In this document: one piece after another, positions 7,149 to 13,852 of the stretch | How positions within the stretch are numbered: the stretch's first letter is position 1 | Layout: every line of letters starts with the position of its first letter | Source of the DNA: Chloroflexota bacterium | GTDB lineage: Bacteria; Chloroflexota; Dehalococcoidia; SM23-28-2; RBG-16-64-32 | Direction of reading: 5' to 3' | DNA: 13,852 nt | Assembly (NCBI GenBank): GCA_005880075.1 | Contig: VBJT01000147.1 | Coordinates: 46,509-60,360, forward strand | Notes under the pieces: generated by a model | Databases searched by the model: none | Seen by the model: the letters and a program-made list of their open reading frames with translations, nothing else | Told to the model about the DNA's origin: nothing | Translations under genes and position numbers: made by a program

Positions 7149-8624
7149 ATGGCGCGGTCACCCAGTAAAGCCGGCCCAACGCATTACCAGATTCTGCAGG
7201 TACATCCGGCCGCCCCGCTTGATCTGATCACGGCTGCTTACTGGCGGCTCGTCGGCCAAGCGCAGGCGTCGCCACCCGACAAGGCGTCGGAGGTCGCGGT
7301 GTACCATCTCACGCGCTCCTATCAGGTCCTTGCCGACCCGCACGCGCGCGCGGAATACGATGTGTTCCTCGGCGTCCCGTCGGAGCAGCTGCCCCCGCCC
7401 GTTCCGGCGCGGCGTAAATCATCCTGGGTGTCCGCCCTCTGGCAAGGCGAGCCGGGAAGCCGCCTGGCCGATGACCCCGGCGTGGACTACTATGAACTGC
7501 TTCGTCTCGACCCGCTGGCCAATCCGACGATCGTCCGGGAAGCGTATGCGAGCATGCGTAACTGCTATCTGCGGTTAGCGGAACTCGGGAAAGTTACGCC
7601 CGCGTTGGTGGAACTACTCGAGGAAGCGCATGAAGTGATCTCAGATCCTGAACGCCGCCGTCAATACGACCGTGCCCGCAAGCGGGCGAGGCCATTGCAT
7701 TCGAGCAACGGATCACGCGCCTCGACACCTGAAAATGGCAAAGAGGCTACGGCCGGGAGCCAGGGCGATCAGCCATCTGCGTCGAATGCCGGCGGCAAGG
7801 GGAGACGCAAAGGAAGCCCGCCGGCAAAGGCAGATCGCAATCAAGAGAAGGTTGAGGCCTCCTCCAAGCCCCCACCGGGAAGGACGCAGCCGGGAAGCAA
7901 GCCGGTCGGCAAAGCGCCTGCCGAGGCTCGCCCGAAGGGGAAGGCGGTTGCGGGACGCTCCAGAGCCGCTTTCAGGGCGAAAGGGCCAAGAGTAGTACTG
8001 GATCGCCCGACGACCGACAATGGCCGTTCCTCATGGCGTTCGGACGAGGAGGAGGAAGGGGTGGACTCGGGCGCGACTCTAAGGGCCGTTCACTCGTTGG
8101 CACTAACCTCAGCATCGGCGCTCGCAAAAGGCGGGAAGAAATCGATAGGCATCGTCAGGAAGGCCTCGGAGATGTTACGGGACTTACTCCTGGATGTCGA
8201 GCCACAGACGGAGGACGGGCTTTCTCCTGAGGAGGAAGAGGCGTTGCTGGAGCGGCTTTCGCAGGTGCCTGACGGTGCAAATTCAGTCGATAGCGAACCG
8301 AGAACGATCAGGATAGGGCCGCTCGCCCGCTTGACCCTCATTGGGGGCCCCGGCCTCGGAACAGAATTCGAGGTCGAAGCCGTGCCGTTCACGCTTGGCG
8401 AGGATGCGGGGTGCGATATCGCCTTGCCCGGCCTCGCTTTGCAACAAGCGCGCCTGCTGCACCAGAACGGGCACTTCATCCTTTACAGTCTAAGCGACGA
8501 GCCCGGTACTTCCATTCACGGGGAATCTGTCACGTGGGCCGTGCTCCAGGACGGAGACTCGTTCGAGATCGGGCCTTACCAGATGCGGTTCCACTCGGCT
8601 TCGGTGCCTGCTCCCCAATCTTAG
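7149..8624 (+). CDS. Tandem J-like domain protein with C-terminal FHA-like domain
   Basis: A 491-residue predicted cytoplasmic protein. Two DnaJ-type segments lie at about residues 10-75 (THYQILQVHPAAPLDLITAAY ending ADPHARAEYDVFLG) and about 113-177 (DYYELLRLDPLANPTIVREA ending SDPERRRQYDRARKR). Neither has the HPD tripeptide needed to stimulate DnaK, so chaperone co-activity is unlikely. A long basic, Pro/Lys/Gly-rich linker (about 178-300) and a helical acidic segment follow. The C-terminus is an FHA-like domain (about 387-485) with FTLGEDAGCDIALPG and TWAVLQDGDSFEIGPYQMRF; the usual GR is GE, so phosphothreonine binding is doubtful. It follows tadC directly. TTG at 7143 is an alternative start; no clear ribosome binding site decides between them. 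It is probably a scaffold or regulator of the Tad machine, but this is inference from position and from similarity to the first FHA protein. Confidence 0.8.
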   Translation: MARSPSKAGPTHYQILQVHPAAPLDLITAAYWRLVGQAQASPPDKASEVAVYHLTRSYQVLADPHARAEYDVFLGVPSEQLPPPVPARRKSSWVSALWQGEPGSRLADDPGVDYYELLRLDPLANPTIVREAYASMRNCYLRLAELGKVTPALVELLEEAHEVISDPERRRQYDRARKRARPLHSSNGSRASTPENGKEATAGSQGDQPSASNAGGKGRRKGSPPAKADRNQEKVEASSKPPPGRTQPGSKPVGKAPAEARPKGKAVAGRSRAAFRAKGPRVVLDRPTTDNGRSSWRSDEEEEGVDSGATLRAVHSLALTSASALAKGGKKSIGIVRKASEMLRDLLLDVEPQTEDGLSPEEEEALLERLSQVPDGANSVDSEPRTIRIGPLARLTLIGGPGLGTEFEVEAVPFTLGEDAGCDIALPGLALQQARLLHQNGHFILYSLSDEPGTSIHGESVTWAVLQDGDSFEIGPYQMRFHSASVPAPQS

Positions 8625-8971
8625 CTGGCGGAAAACGTAATTACGTCGCCTGGCTCAAGGCTGTTTGCCTCGGCGGCGTCCGCCTCGAGTTCCAGGGCGC
8701 TGCGCGCTTCTCGCCCACCTAGCGCCATGCGCCAAGGCTTCATCGCAGGAATAATTTTGACGACGCGGCTATCCCGGTCGAGGAAAATGACGTCGATCGG
8801 GAAGCGCATGAAAAAAGTGTGGACGGAGCTACAGGGCGCCAGCAGAAGGCCCTGACCCTCTGGTAGTGCGCGGCGGCCCATCAAGCCCCAAAAGCGGGCC
8901 CACAAGCTGCGCGCGACCCGAACCTCGCTGGCCAGCTGCTTGTCGTTCTTCTGATTGACCGCGGCTGTCAT
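8621..8971 (-). CDS. DUF192 family protein
   Basis: A 116-residue protein with the DUF192 layout: RSLWARFWGLMGRRALPEGQG near the N-terminal third, then the central CSSVHTFFMRFPIDVIFLDRD strand region, MKPWRMALGGREARSALELE, and a C-terminal LEPGDVITF turn. Many DUF192 proteins carry a signal peptide or lipobox; this one has neither, so it is probably cytoplasmic. The biochemical role of the family is not settled. The gene converges with the J-like/FHA gene and their stop codons overlap (8621-8624). It is read from its own promoter on the - strand, with GGAG 6 bases before the ATG. Whether it is functionally linked to the pilus operon is unknown. Confidence 0.85.
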   Translation of the reverse strand: MTAAVNQKNDKQLASEVRVARSLWARFWGLMGRRALPEGQGLLLAPCSSVHTFFMRFPIDVIFLDRDSRVVKIIPAMKPWRMALGGREARSALELEADAAEANSLEPGDVITFSAS

Positions 8972-9001
8972 TCAGTGCTCCGGCCGTGAGCCGTTCGGCT
9001 G

Positions 9002-9010
9002 ATTATACCA
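9002..9010 (-). promoter_or_regulatory. Extended -10 promoter for the DUF192 gene
   Basis: On the - strand this reads TGGTATAAT, a perfect -10 hexamer with the TGn extension. It lies about 30 bases upstream of the DUF192 ATG, which would give a short leader of roughly 24 bases. The -35 region is weak (TTCAGT at 9032-9027), as is usual for extended -10 promoters. Confidence 0.6.
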
Positions 9011-9183
9011 GCGTGCGTCGAAATTCACTGAATCTTTCCTCGCCGTGATTGCCGACACCGAAAAGCGTTGTAACTTCCGATACCATTCCCGCCGTCTATA
9101 GAACTGTGGCTCCTTCGCCACGCCTAACTCACGATCAACCTAAAACCCGTCCAGGCCGGACTGCAATATCGGAGAGCACCCCC
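9011..9183 (+). other. Upstream region of the large surface-protein gene
   Basis: This segment lies between the DUF192 promoter and the preferred start of the surface protein. The frame of the surface protein is open here from a TTG at 9049, but the translated stretch has no signal peptide character. TATAGA at 9097-9102 could be a weak -10 element for the + strand. A small stem, GTGGC with GCCAC (about 9105-9120), is present. GGAGAG at 9171-9176 is the ribosome binding site for the TTG start at 9184. Confidence 0.35.
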
Positions 9184-12100
9184 TTGCGTTATTTCAAGGC
9201 GCTTGCCGTCGTCCTCGCTTTGGCGGCGGCGTTGCCCGTAATAATGGCCTACGCTGCACCGGGGAACGATGACTTCGCGAATGCGACTGTTGTTTCCTCA
9301 CTCCCCTACAGCGATGCACAGTCGGTCCTGGACTCGACTTTCGAAACCGCCGGCGGTGAACCTCAGCCGTGCAGCGTAGTCAGGAACACCGTCTGGTACT
9401 CCTTCACGCCCAATCAGTCGGGCATCGTCAAGATCAATACCGCCGGGTCGACCTACGATACCGTTGCGGCGATCTATACCGGGGACAGCCTGAACGCACT
9501 CACTCCGGTCGCATGCAACGATGACGTAGGGATCGGCCTCACCTCCGCCGTACAGTTCTCGGCCGGTTCCGGGACGACATACTGGATCCAGATTGGGAGC
9601 GTGGACGCTGTGCCGGGGAATCTGAGCCTTAGTATTGTCTGGGGCACGACGCCGGCAAACGACAAGTTTGCCGACGCGATAACGGTTTCCTCGCTCCCCT
9701 ACACCGCTAGCGAGAGCACGATCGTAGCGACGATGGAGACGGGCGAGCGAGGGGACTGCGAGGGCAGCTCGATCGGCAGGACTGTTTGGTACGGGTTTAC
9801 GCCCTCGTCGAGCGGCACCATCACAATCGATACCCTCGGTTCCGAATTCGACACTGTCCTGGCAGTGTACACAGGGCCGACTGTTTCAACGGCGGTGCAA
9901 CAGACCTGTAACGATGACATAAACCCACCGACAATGCTCACCTCGCAGGTGCAATTCGTGGGCACGGCCCCAACCACGTACTGGATCCAGGTCGGCGGCT
10001 TCAACGGCGAGTCCGGGTTCATGACGATCCATGTTTCGGAGTCAGCGGTGGCCACTGATACGCCTACGCCAACTCCCGGCGCGACCGCCACAGCCACACC
10101 TACTTCAACGGCTGCTCCCACAGGCGCGGCAACGACGACGGCGACGCCTACCCGCACGGCCTCGCCAACGGCGACGGCCTCGCCAACGGCGACCCCCTCG
10201 CCCACATCGACGCCTTCGGCGACACCGACTGTCACAGCTACCCCCACACCAACGGCTGCTCCCACCGGTACGGCAACGGCGGCTGCGACGCCCACGCGCA
10301 CGGCCTCGCTGACCGCAACTGCCTCGTCAACGGCCGGTCCCACGGGCACGGCAACGGCAACTGCGACAGCTACGCGCACGGCCACGCCCACGCCGGCCGC
10401 CTCGCCCACGTTGACCCCTTCGGCGAGCTCGACCGCCACGCCCACAGCAACACCCACGCCTACAGCCGGCACCGCATCGGCAACCGCGACAGCTACGCGC
10501 ACGGCCTCGCCGACGGCGACAGCCGCGCCCACGGCAACGCCTTCGACGACCCCGACCGCCACGCCCACCGCAACGCCCGCGTCTACTTCCACACCAACGG
10601 CTGCTCTCACCGGCACGGCAACGGCGACTGCGACCGCTACAAGGACGGCCTCGCAAACGGCGACAGCCTCGCCAACGGCTGCTCCGACCGGCACGGCAAC
10701 GGCGATTGCGACAGCTACGCGCACGGCCTCGCCCACGGCGACAGCCGCGCCCACGGCAACGCCTTCGACGACCCCGACCGCCACGCCCACTGCAACGCCC
10801 GCATCTACTTCCACTCCAACGGCTGTTCTCACCGGCACGGCAACGGCAACCGCGACAGCTACACGCACGGCCTCGCCGACCGCAACTGCCTCGTCAACGA
10901 CCGGTCCCACCGGTACGGCAACGGCGACGGCGACACCTACGCGCACGGCTTCGCCCAGCGCAACAGCCACGCCAACGGCCGCATTCACCGGCACGGCAAC
11001 CGCGACACCGGGCGGAACGGCGTCGCCGACTGTGACCGCAACAGCGACAGCCACGGGCAGCGCTACTCCAACGGCAAGCCCAACTCGTAACCCAACGGCC
11101 ACAGCGGTTTCCTCTACGACGGCCTCCGCTACGCCCGGTGGGACGGCCACGGCAACCGCAACACCGACATCTACATCTACTCCGGCGGGTTCCTCAACAA
11201 CGACAGCGACGCCGACGCCAACACCGACGCCGACGGCAACACCGACGCCGACGGCAACACCGACGCCCACCAGGACCCCCACGCCGGCAGCTACGGCTAC
11301 ACCCACGCCGAGCGGAATAGTTTCGTCCACGCCGACCCCCACGGCGACGCCTACGGCAACACCGACGGCCACCGCCACGGCAACTCCCAGCGCGAACGGT
11401 TCTTACCACCCCCTAGCTCCGTATCGCGTCCTCGACACGCGGTTTGGGCCCCAGGGCGTTCCGGCGGGCATCCTCGGGCCAAACAGCGAAATCGGAGTGG
11501 ACGTTACGGGGGGCCCGAGTGGAGTTCCAGCCACCGGTGTTTCAGCTGTTGTGATGAATATGACGGGGACCCAGGCGAGTGCGGGGACCTACCTGACGGT
11601 CTTTCCTTCAGGCGAGTCTCCGCCTCTCGCGTCGAATATCAACCTTGGGCCGGGGCGCGACGTCGCGAACCTTGTGACGGTGAAGGTTGGAAGCGACGGG
11701 GACGTGATGGTCTATAACGCCAACGGCCAGACCCACGTTATCCTCGATGTGGTTGGCTGGTACGGCGGCACGCTTGGCGGTTCCCTGTTCAACGGCCTCT
11801 CGCCCACGCGCATCCTGGACACGCGCACTGGTACCGGAGCACCGGCCGCGAAGGTTGGACCCGACACAACCATCGATGTTGACGTGACCAACACGTACAA
11901 CTCGGGCGTGCCTGCTGCCGGCGTCGCGGCTGTTGTGGTCAACGCGACGGTTAACGCGCCGACGTCCTCGAGTTACCTGACCGTCTACCCATCGGACTCG
12001 TCGCGGCCGCTCGCATCGAACCTCAACTTCGTGCCCGCTCAAACAGTTCCGAACCTCGTGATCGTCAAGGTTGGCGGGGACGGAAAGGTAAAGGTCTACA

Positions 12101-12528
12101 ACAACAGTGGCTCGACAGACGTGATTTTCGACGTTGTCGGCTGGTATGGCGCGAGCGGAGACCAGTTCCACGCACTCACGCCGGTCCGTATTCTGGACAC
12201 GCGATCGTCGCCGCAAGGCGCTCCGCCCGGCCCGGTCGGGCCGAATACCGAAATCACGGCTGTTGTGGCGGGCGGCAGCGCAGTCCCGTCCGGAGCCTCA
12301 AGCGTGATCATCAACACCACCGTGACGCAGGGCACGGCGCCGAGTTACCTAACGGTGTATCCGGCAGGACTGCCGCGGCCGTTGGCATCGAACCTGAACT
12401 TTGGGCCCGCGCAGGATATACCGAACCTCGTGATTGTGAAGGTGGGTAGCGGCGGTAACGCGAAGATCTACAACAACAACGGCCAGGTACACGTGATTCT
12501 GGACGCCGTCGGTTATTTTGGCCCCTGA
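9184..12528 (+). CDS. Large secreted surface protein: two PPC-like domains, Thr/Pro stalk, three LDTR repeats
   Basis: A predicted secreted protein of 1114 residues. The TTG at 9184 is preferred because GGAGAG sits 7 bases upstream and the product begins with a signal peptide (RYFKALAVVLALAAALPVIM, cleavage likely after AYA). Two related beta-sandwich units of about 130 residues start with NDDFANATVVSSLPY and NDKFADAITVSSLPY, each with TVWYxFTP, a DT(V/I)-type strand, CNDD and TYWIQ(I/V)G; they resemble bacterial pre-peptidase C-terminal (PPC-like) domains. A stalk of about 450 residues of Thr, Ala, Pro and Ser follows (10054-11400), then three repeats of about 120 residues containing LDTR, SYLTV(Y/F)P and (V/L)VGWYG-type ends. 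There is no LPXTG or C-terminal membrane anchor. A surface adhesin or wall-bound fibre role is inferred, and glycosylation of the Thr-rich stalk is plausible. Its 5' neighbours do not show an operon link to the Tad genes. Confidence 0.85.
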   Translation: MRYFKALAVVLALAAALPVIMAYAAPGNDDFANATVVSSLPYSDAQSVLDSTFETAGGEPQPCSVVRNTVWYSFTPNQSGIVKINTAGSTYDTVAAIYTGDSLNALTPVACNDDVGIGLTSAVQFSAGSGTTYWIQIGSVDAVPGNLSLSIVWGTTPANDKFADAITVSSLPYTASESTIVATMETGERGDCEGSSIGRTVWYGFTPSSSGTITIDTLGSEFDTVLAVYTGPTVSTAVQQTCNDDINPPTMLTSQVQFVGTAPTTYWIQVGGFNGESGFMTIHVSESAVATDTPTPTPGATATATPTSTAAPTGAATTTATPTRTASPTATASPTATPSPTSTPSATPTVTATPTPTAAPTGTATAAATPTRTASLTATASSTAGPTGTATATATATRTATPTPAASPTLTPSASSTATPTATPTPTAGTASATATATRTASPTATAAPTATPSTTPTATPTATPASTSTPTAALTGTATATATATRTASQTATASPTAAPTGTATAIATATRTASPTATAAPTATPSTTPTATPTATPASTSTPTAVLTGTATATATATRTASPTATASSTTGPTGTATATATPTRTASPSATATPTAAFTGTATATPGGTASPTVTATATATGSATPTASPTRNPTATAVSSTTASATPGGTATATATPTSTSTPAGSSTTTATPTPTPTPTATPTPTATPTPTRTPTPAATATPTPSGIVSSTPTPTATPTATPTATATATPSANGSYHPLAPYRVLDTRFGPQGVPAGILGPNSEIGVDVTGGPSGVPATGVSAVVMNMTGTQASAGTYLTVFPSGESPPLASNINLGPGRDVANLVTVKVGSDGDVMVYNANGQTHVILDVVGWYGGTLGGSLFNGLSPTRILDTRTGTGAPAAKVGPDTTIDVDVTNTYNSGVPAAGVAAVVVNATVNAPTSSSYLTVYPSDSSRPLASNLNFVPAQTVPNLVIVKVGGDGKVKVYNNSGSTDVIFDVVGWYGASGDQFHALTPVRILDTRSSPQGAPPGPVGPNTEITAVVAGGSAVPSGASSVIINTTVTQGTAPSYLTVYPAGLPRPLASNLNFGPAQDIPNLVIVKVGSGGNAKIYNNNGQVHVILDAVGYFGP
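10054..11400 (+). repeat. Thr/Ala/Pro-rich low-complexity stalk coding region
   Basis: About 1.35 kb encoding short degenerate units such as TATATRTASPTATASPTA and TPTATPTPT. Codon-level variation is moderate, so the protein pattern is conserved while the bases drift, as expected for a selected stalk. The opposite strand is open as a Val/Ala/Gly-only frame, which is a composition artefact. Confidence 0.9.
10487..10847 (+). repeat. 139-base near-identical repeat pair in the stalk, offset 222 bases
   Basis: Bases 10487-10625 recur at 10709-10847 with about five mismatches by eye, an offset of 222 bases or 74 codons in frame. A second pair, near 10297-10350 and 10864-10917, is also very similar (offset 567 bases, 189 codons). 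These point to recent in-frame duplication within the stalk and to possible length variation between strains. Confidence 0.8.
11401..12525 (+). repeat. Three tandem LDTR-type domains at the C-terminus of the surface protein
   Basis: Three units begin near 11401, 11780 and 12157 with PYRVLDTR, PTRILDTR and PVRILDTR. Each contains a variant of SYLTVYPS, PLASNLNF, NLV(I/T)VKVG and ends with DVVGWYG or DAVGYFG. They are diverged copies of one domain of about 120 residues. Similar repeats are familiar in secreted actinobacterial and chloroflexotal proteins, but I cannot assign a ligand. Confidence 0.8.
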
Positions 12529-12591
12529 CAAGGATCTGTTAGCGCGTAACGACCGCCAACGATGGCCCGGTGATCTGCTTGAAGGAAGCCG
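12529..12591. other. Short convergent intergenic gap
   Basis: Sixty-three bases separate the stops of two convergent genes. Only a weak GTTA/TAAC stem was seen and no clear terminator. Confidence 0.4.
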
Positions 12592-13852
12592 TTACTGGAT
12601 AGTGAAGCTATCCTGGAAGGTCCCGCCTGCACCCTTAACAAACTGTGCGCTGATGCTCGTCGGCGAAATGGTGAATTTCAGGAACCCGAACGTGGGGTTC
12701 GCGTTCGAGCCCTGATACGTTGAGAAGTAGCCGGCTTCCGGGTCGCTGCCGTTCTGGCTGTTGATTCCTACTCCACCGACGCCTACGGTCGCGATCACAG
12801 TGCCCGCACCATACGCGAACTGGTTGTCGTTATCGACGACGCAAGTCGAGTTGTACGAGCCGGGAGAGATGCTCGTGCAGCCGGTCTTGAAGGCGAGCTG
12901 TTTGCTGCGCGAGTAAGCGTGATCGTGCGCCTGGAGGTAGAGGTCCACCTTCTTGGAGATCAGCAGGTTCATCAGGTCGGCGCCGGCTTCACATGATCCG
13001 CTGATCAGTGAAATGCAGAACTTGTGCATGCTAACAACCACGTACTTGATGCCCGCTGCACGGGCCCCGTCGATCGCGCTGGCAACCCAGTTGTAGCGGG
13101 CGCTGCCGGAGCTGTAGTCGTACGAGCCATCGTCCGGGAAGGTCAGTCCGGGCGAGATGTTGATGAAGCGGGCAAGCGGACTGCTCGTCGGATAGTCGAA
13201 ATAGTACTGCTTGGCGTATAGGCCGGTTAGCGGCGAGAGCCGGTGCGGCAGGCAGGCCGCGTAGTTATTAACCTGCCCGTCGCGGACCGCGTCTTCGTGG
13301 TTCCCTGAGATCAGCTCGAACGGGTACGTGCTGCCAACGGTGGCCTTGACGAAATTACACCACGCGTTCTCGGAGCTACCGCTGATGTAGCTGAAGTCGC
13401 CGAGGGCGATGCCGAAGTTGGCGCCGGAATTCTTGAGGGCGGTGAGGACCGCGGTCGTGTTGCTGTTCTGACCCCAGTCTCCAGCGGCGCCGAAGGAGAA
13501 CGTAGACCCGGGCGCCGGTGTCGGGCCGGGAGTCGCCGTGATTGTCGGCGTTGGCCCCATCGTCGGCGTCGGCGTGGGAGTTCCTGTCCCGCCCGCGCCC
13601 GCCCAGCTGACCAGCAACTCCAGGCGGTTCGTCGATGCTTCCTTGGGGTTGAAGGCGTATTGGTCACTGCTTGCCGGATTTTGGTCGAGTGCCAGCGACA
13701 TCAGTGAACCTACTTTGGCGGCGACCGCGGAGGTGATGTCCACCTGCATCCACGCGTTCGCTGTTGACGGGGTAAACGATGTAATCGTGGAGCCCATCGC
13801 CGGACGGTTGTTCCACGTGATCCCGTTGGTCCCAGTTTCCTCCCACGTCGTA
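12592..13852 (-). CDS. Secreted metallophosphoesterase with N-terminal DNRLRE-like region, 5' truncated
   Basis: The frame stays open past the ATG at 13797 to the window edge, so the visible 419 residues are the C-terminal part of a longer protein. Upstream of that ATG the frame reads WEETGTNGITWNNRPAMGS, and with the following strands ending in NRLELLVSW it matches a DNRLRE/CBM96-type beta domain, often found on secreted enzymes. A linker of TPTPTPTMGPTPT type follows. The catalytic domain carries the metallophosphoesterase motifs in order: GDWGQ (13485-13471), GDFSY (13401-13387), GNHED (13305-13291), SMHKF (13032-13018) and AHDHAY (12930-12913). This fits a purple-acid-phosphatase-like enzyme with all metal ligands present. 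Several cysteines agree with an exported protein. Substrate is unknown; extracellular phosphate scavenging is a reasonable inference. It converges with the surface-protein gene. Confidence 0.88.
   Translation of the reverse strand, partial: TTWEETGTNGITWNNRPAMGSTITSFTPSTANAWMQVDITSAVAAKVGSLMSLALDQNPASSDQYAFNPKEASTNRLELLVSWAGAGGTGTPTPTPTMGPTPTITATPGPTPAPGSTFSFGAAGDWGQNSNTTAVLTALKNSGANFGIALGDFSYISGSSENAWCNFVKATVGSTYPFELISGNHEDAVRDGQVNNYAACLPHRLSPLTGLYAKQYYFDYPTSSPLARFINISPGLTFPDDGSYDYSSGSARYNWVASAIDGARAAGIKYVVVSMHKFCISLISGSCEAGADLMNLLISKKVDLYLQAHDHAYSRSKQLAFKTGCTSISPGSYNSTCVVDNDNQFAYGAGTVIATVGVGGVGINSQNGSDPEAGYFSTYQGSNANPTFGFLKFTISPTSISAQFVKGAGGTFQDSFTIQ

Noticed and set aside
9049..9183. Earlier TTG start for the large surface protein.
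   Set aside because: The extra 45 residues are not signal-like, and GGAGAG lies 7 bases before the TTG at 9184, just ahead of the signal peptide.
9699..11378. Long - strand open frame of 559 residues made of Val, Ala and Gly.
   Set aside because: It is the complement of the Thr/Ala/Pro stalk, whose GC-rich repeats contain no stops on the other strand. The product is pure repeat with no domain.
10054..11400. Short repeats that could look like a CRISPR array or minisatellite.
   Set aside because: There is no fixed repeat-spacer pattern, and the frame encodes a continuous Thr/Ala/Pro stalk inside a secreted protein.
11608..12216. A - strand open frame of 202 residues.
   Set aside because: It is antisense to the LDTR repeats and its apparent repeats mirror them.

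Overview
The window is GC-rich and dominated by one co-directional Tad/Flp (type IVb) pilus operon on the + strand. Surface-protein genes follow it. The organism is most plausibly a member of the Chloroflexota. The reasons are a Tad set without an outer-membrane secretin, FHA and DnaJ-like accessory proteins tied to the Tad genes, and long secreted proteins with TPT/ATP linkers. An actinobacterial or other monoderm-like lineage cannot be excluded from sequence alone.

Layout. Positions 3-626 hold the C-terminal end of a membrane-anchored protein with a degenerate FHA domain, cut by the left window edge. A 234-base leader with several possible RNA stems (627-860) precedes the Flp pilin gene (861-1088). 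A strong hairpin (1108-1136) separates the pilin from the rest of the operon: TadE-like pseudopilin (1224-1739), CpaB/RcpC (1761-2588), TadZ/CpaE (2641-3963), TadA/CpaF ATPase (3944-5251), TadB (5251-6225), TadC (6237-7142) and a tandem J-like/FHA protein (7149-8624). Genes from tadZ onward are tightly packed or overlapping, with clear Shine-Dalgarno sites at most of them. A DUF192 gene on the - strand (8621-8971) converges on the operon end and has its own extended -10 promoter. On the + strand, 9184-12528 encodes a large secreted three-part protein: two N-terminal beta-sandwich repeats, about 450 residues of Thr/Ala/Pro repeat, and three C-terminal LDTR repeats. A secreted metallophosphoesterase with an N-terminal DNRLRE-like region lies on the - strand (12592 to beyond 13852), cut by the right edge.

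How it fits together. TadZ would place the machine at a pole or membrane site, TadA would power it, TadB and TadC would form the inner-membrane platform, and the Flp pilin plus TadE would be the exported subunits. CpaB would act outside the membrane. No prepilin peptidase and no secretin are encoded here. The two FHA proteins that bracket the pilus genes share a closely similar C-terminal FHA segment and both lack the usual phosphothreonine-binding arginine, so they look like matched structural parts of this machine. The most surprising single observation is that the TadA ATPase lacks about 21-22 residues that normally carry its conserved histidine box. This is either a real inactivating or adaptive deletion or an assembly artefact.
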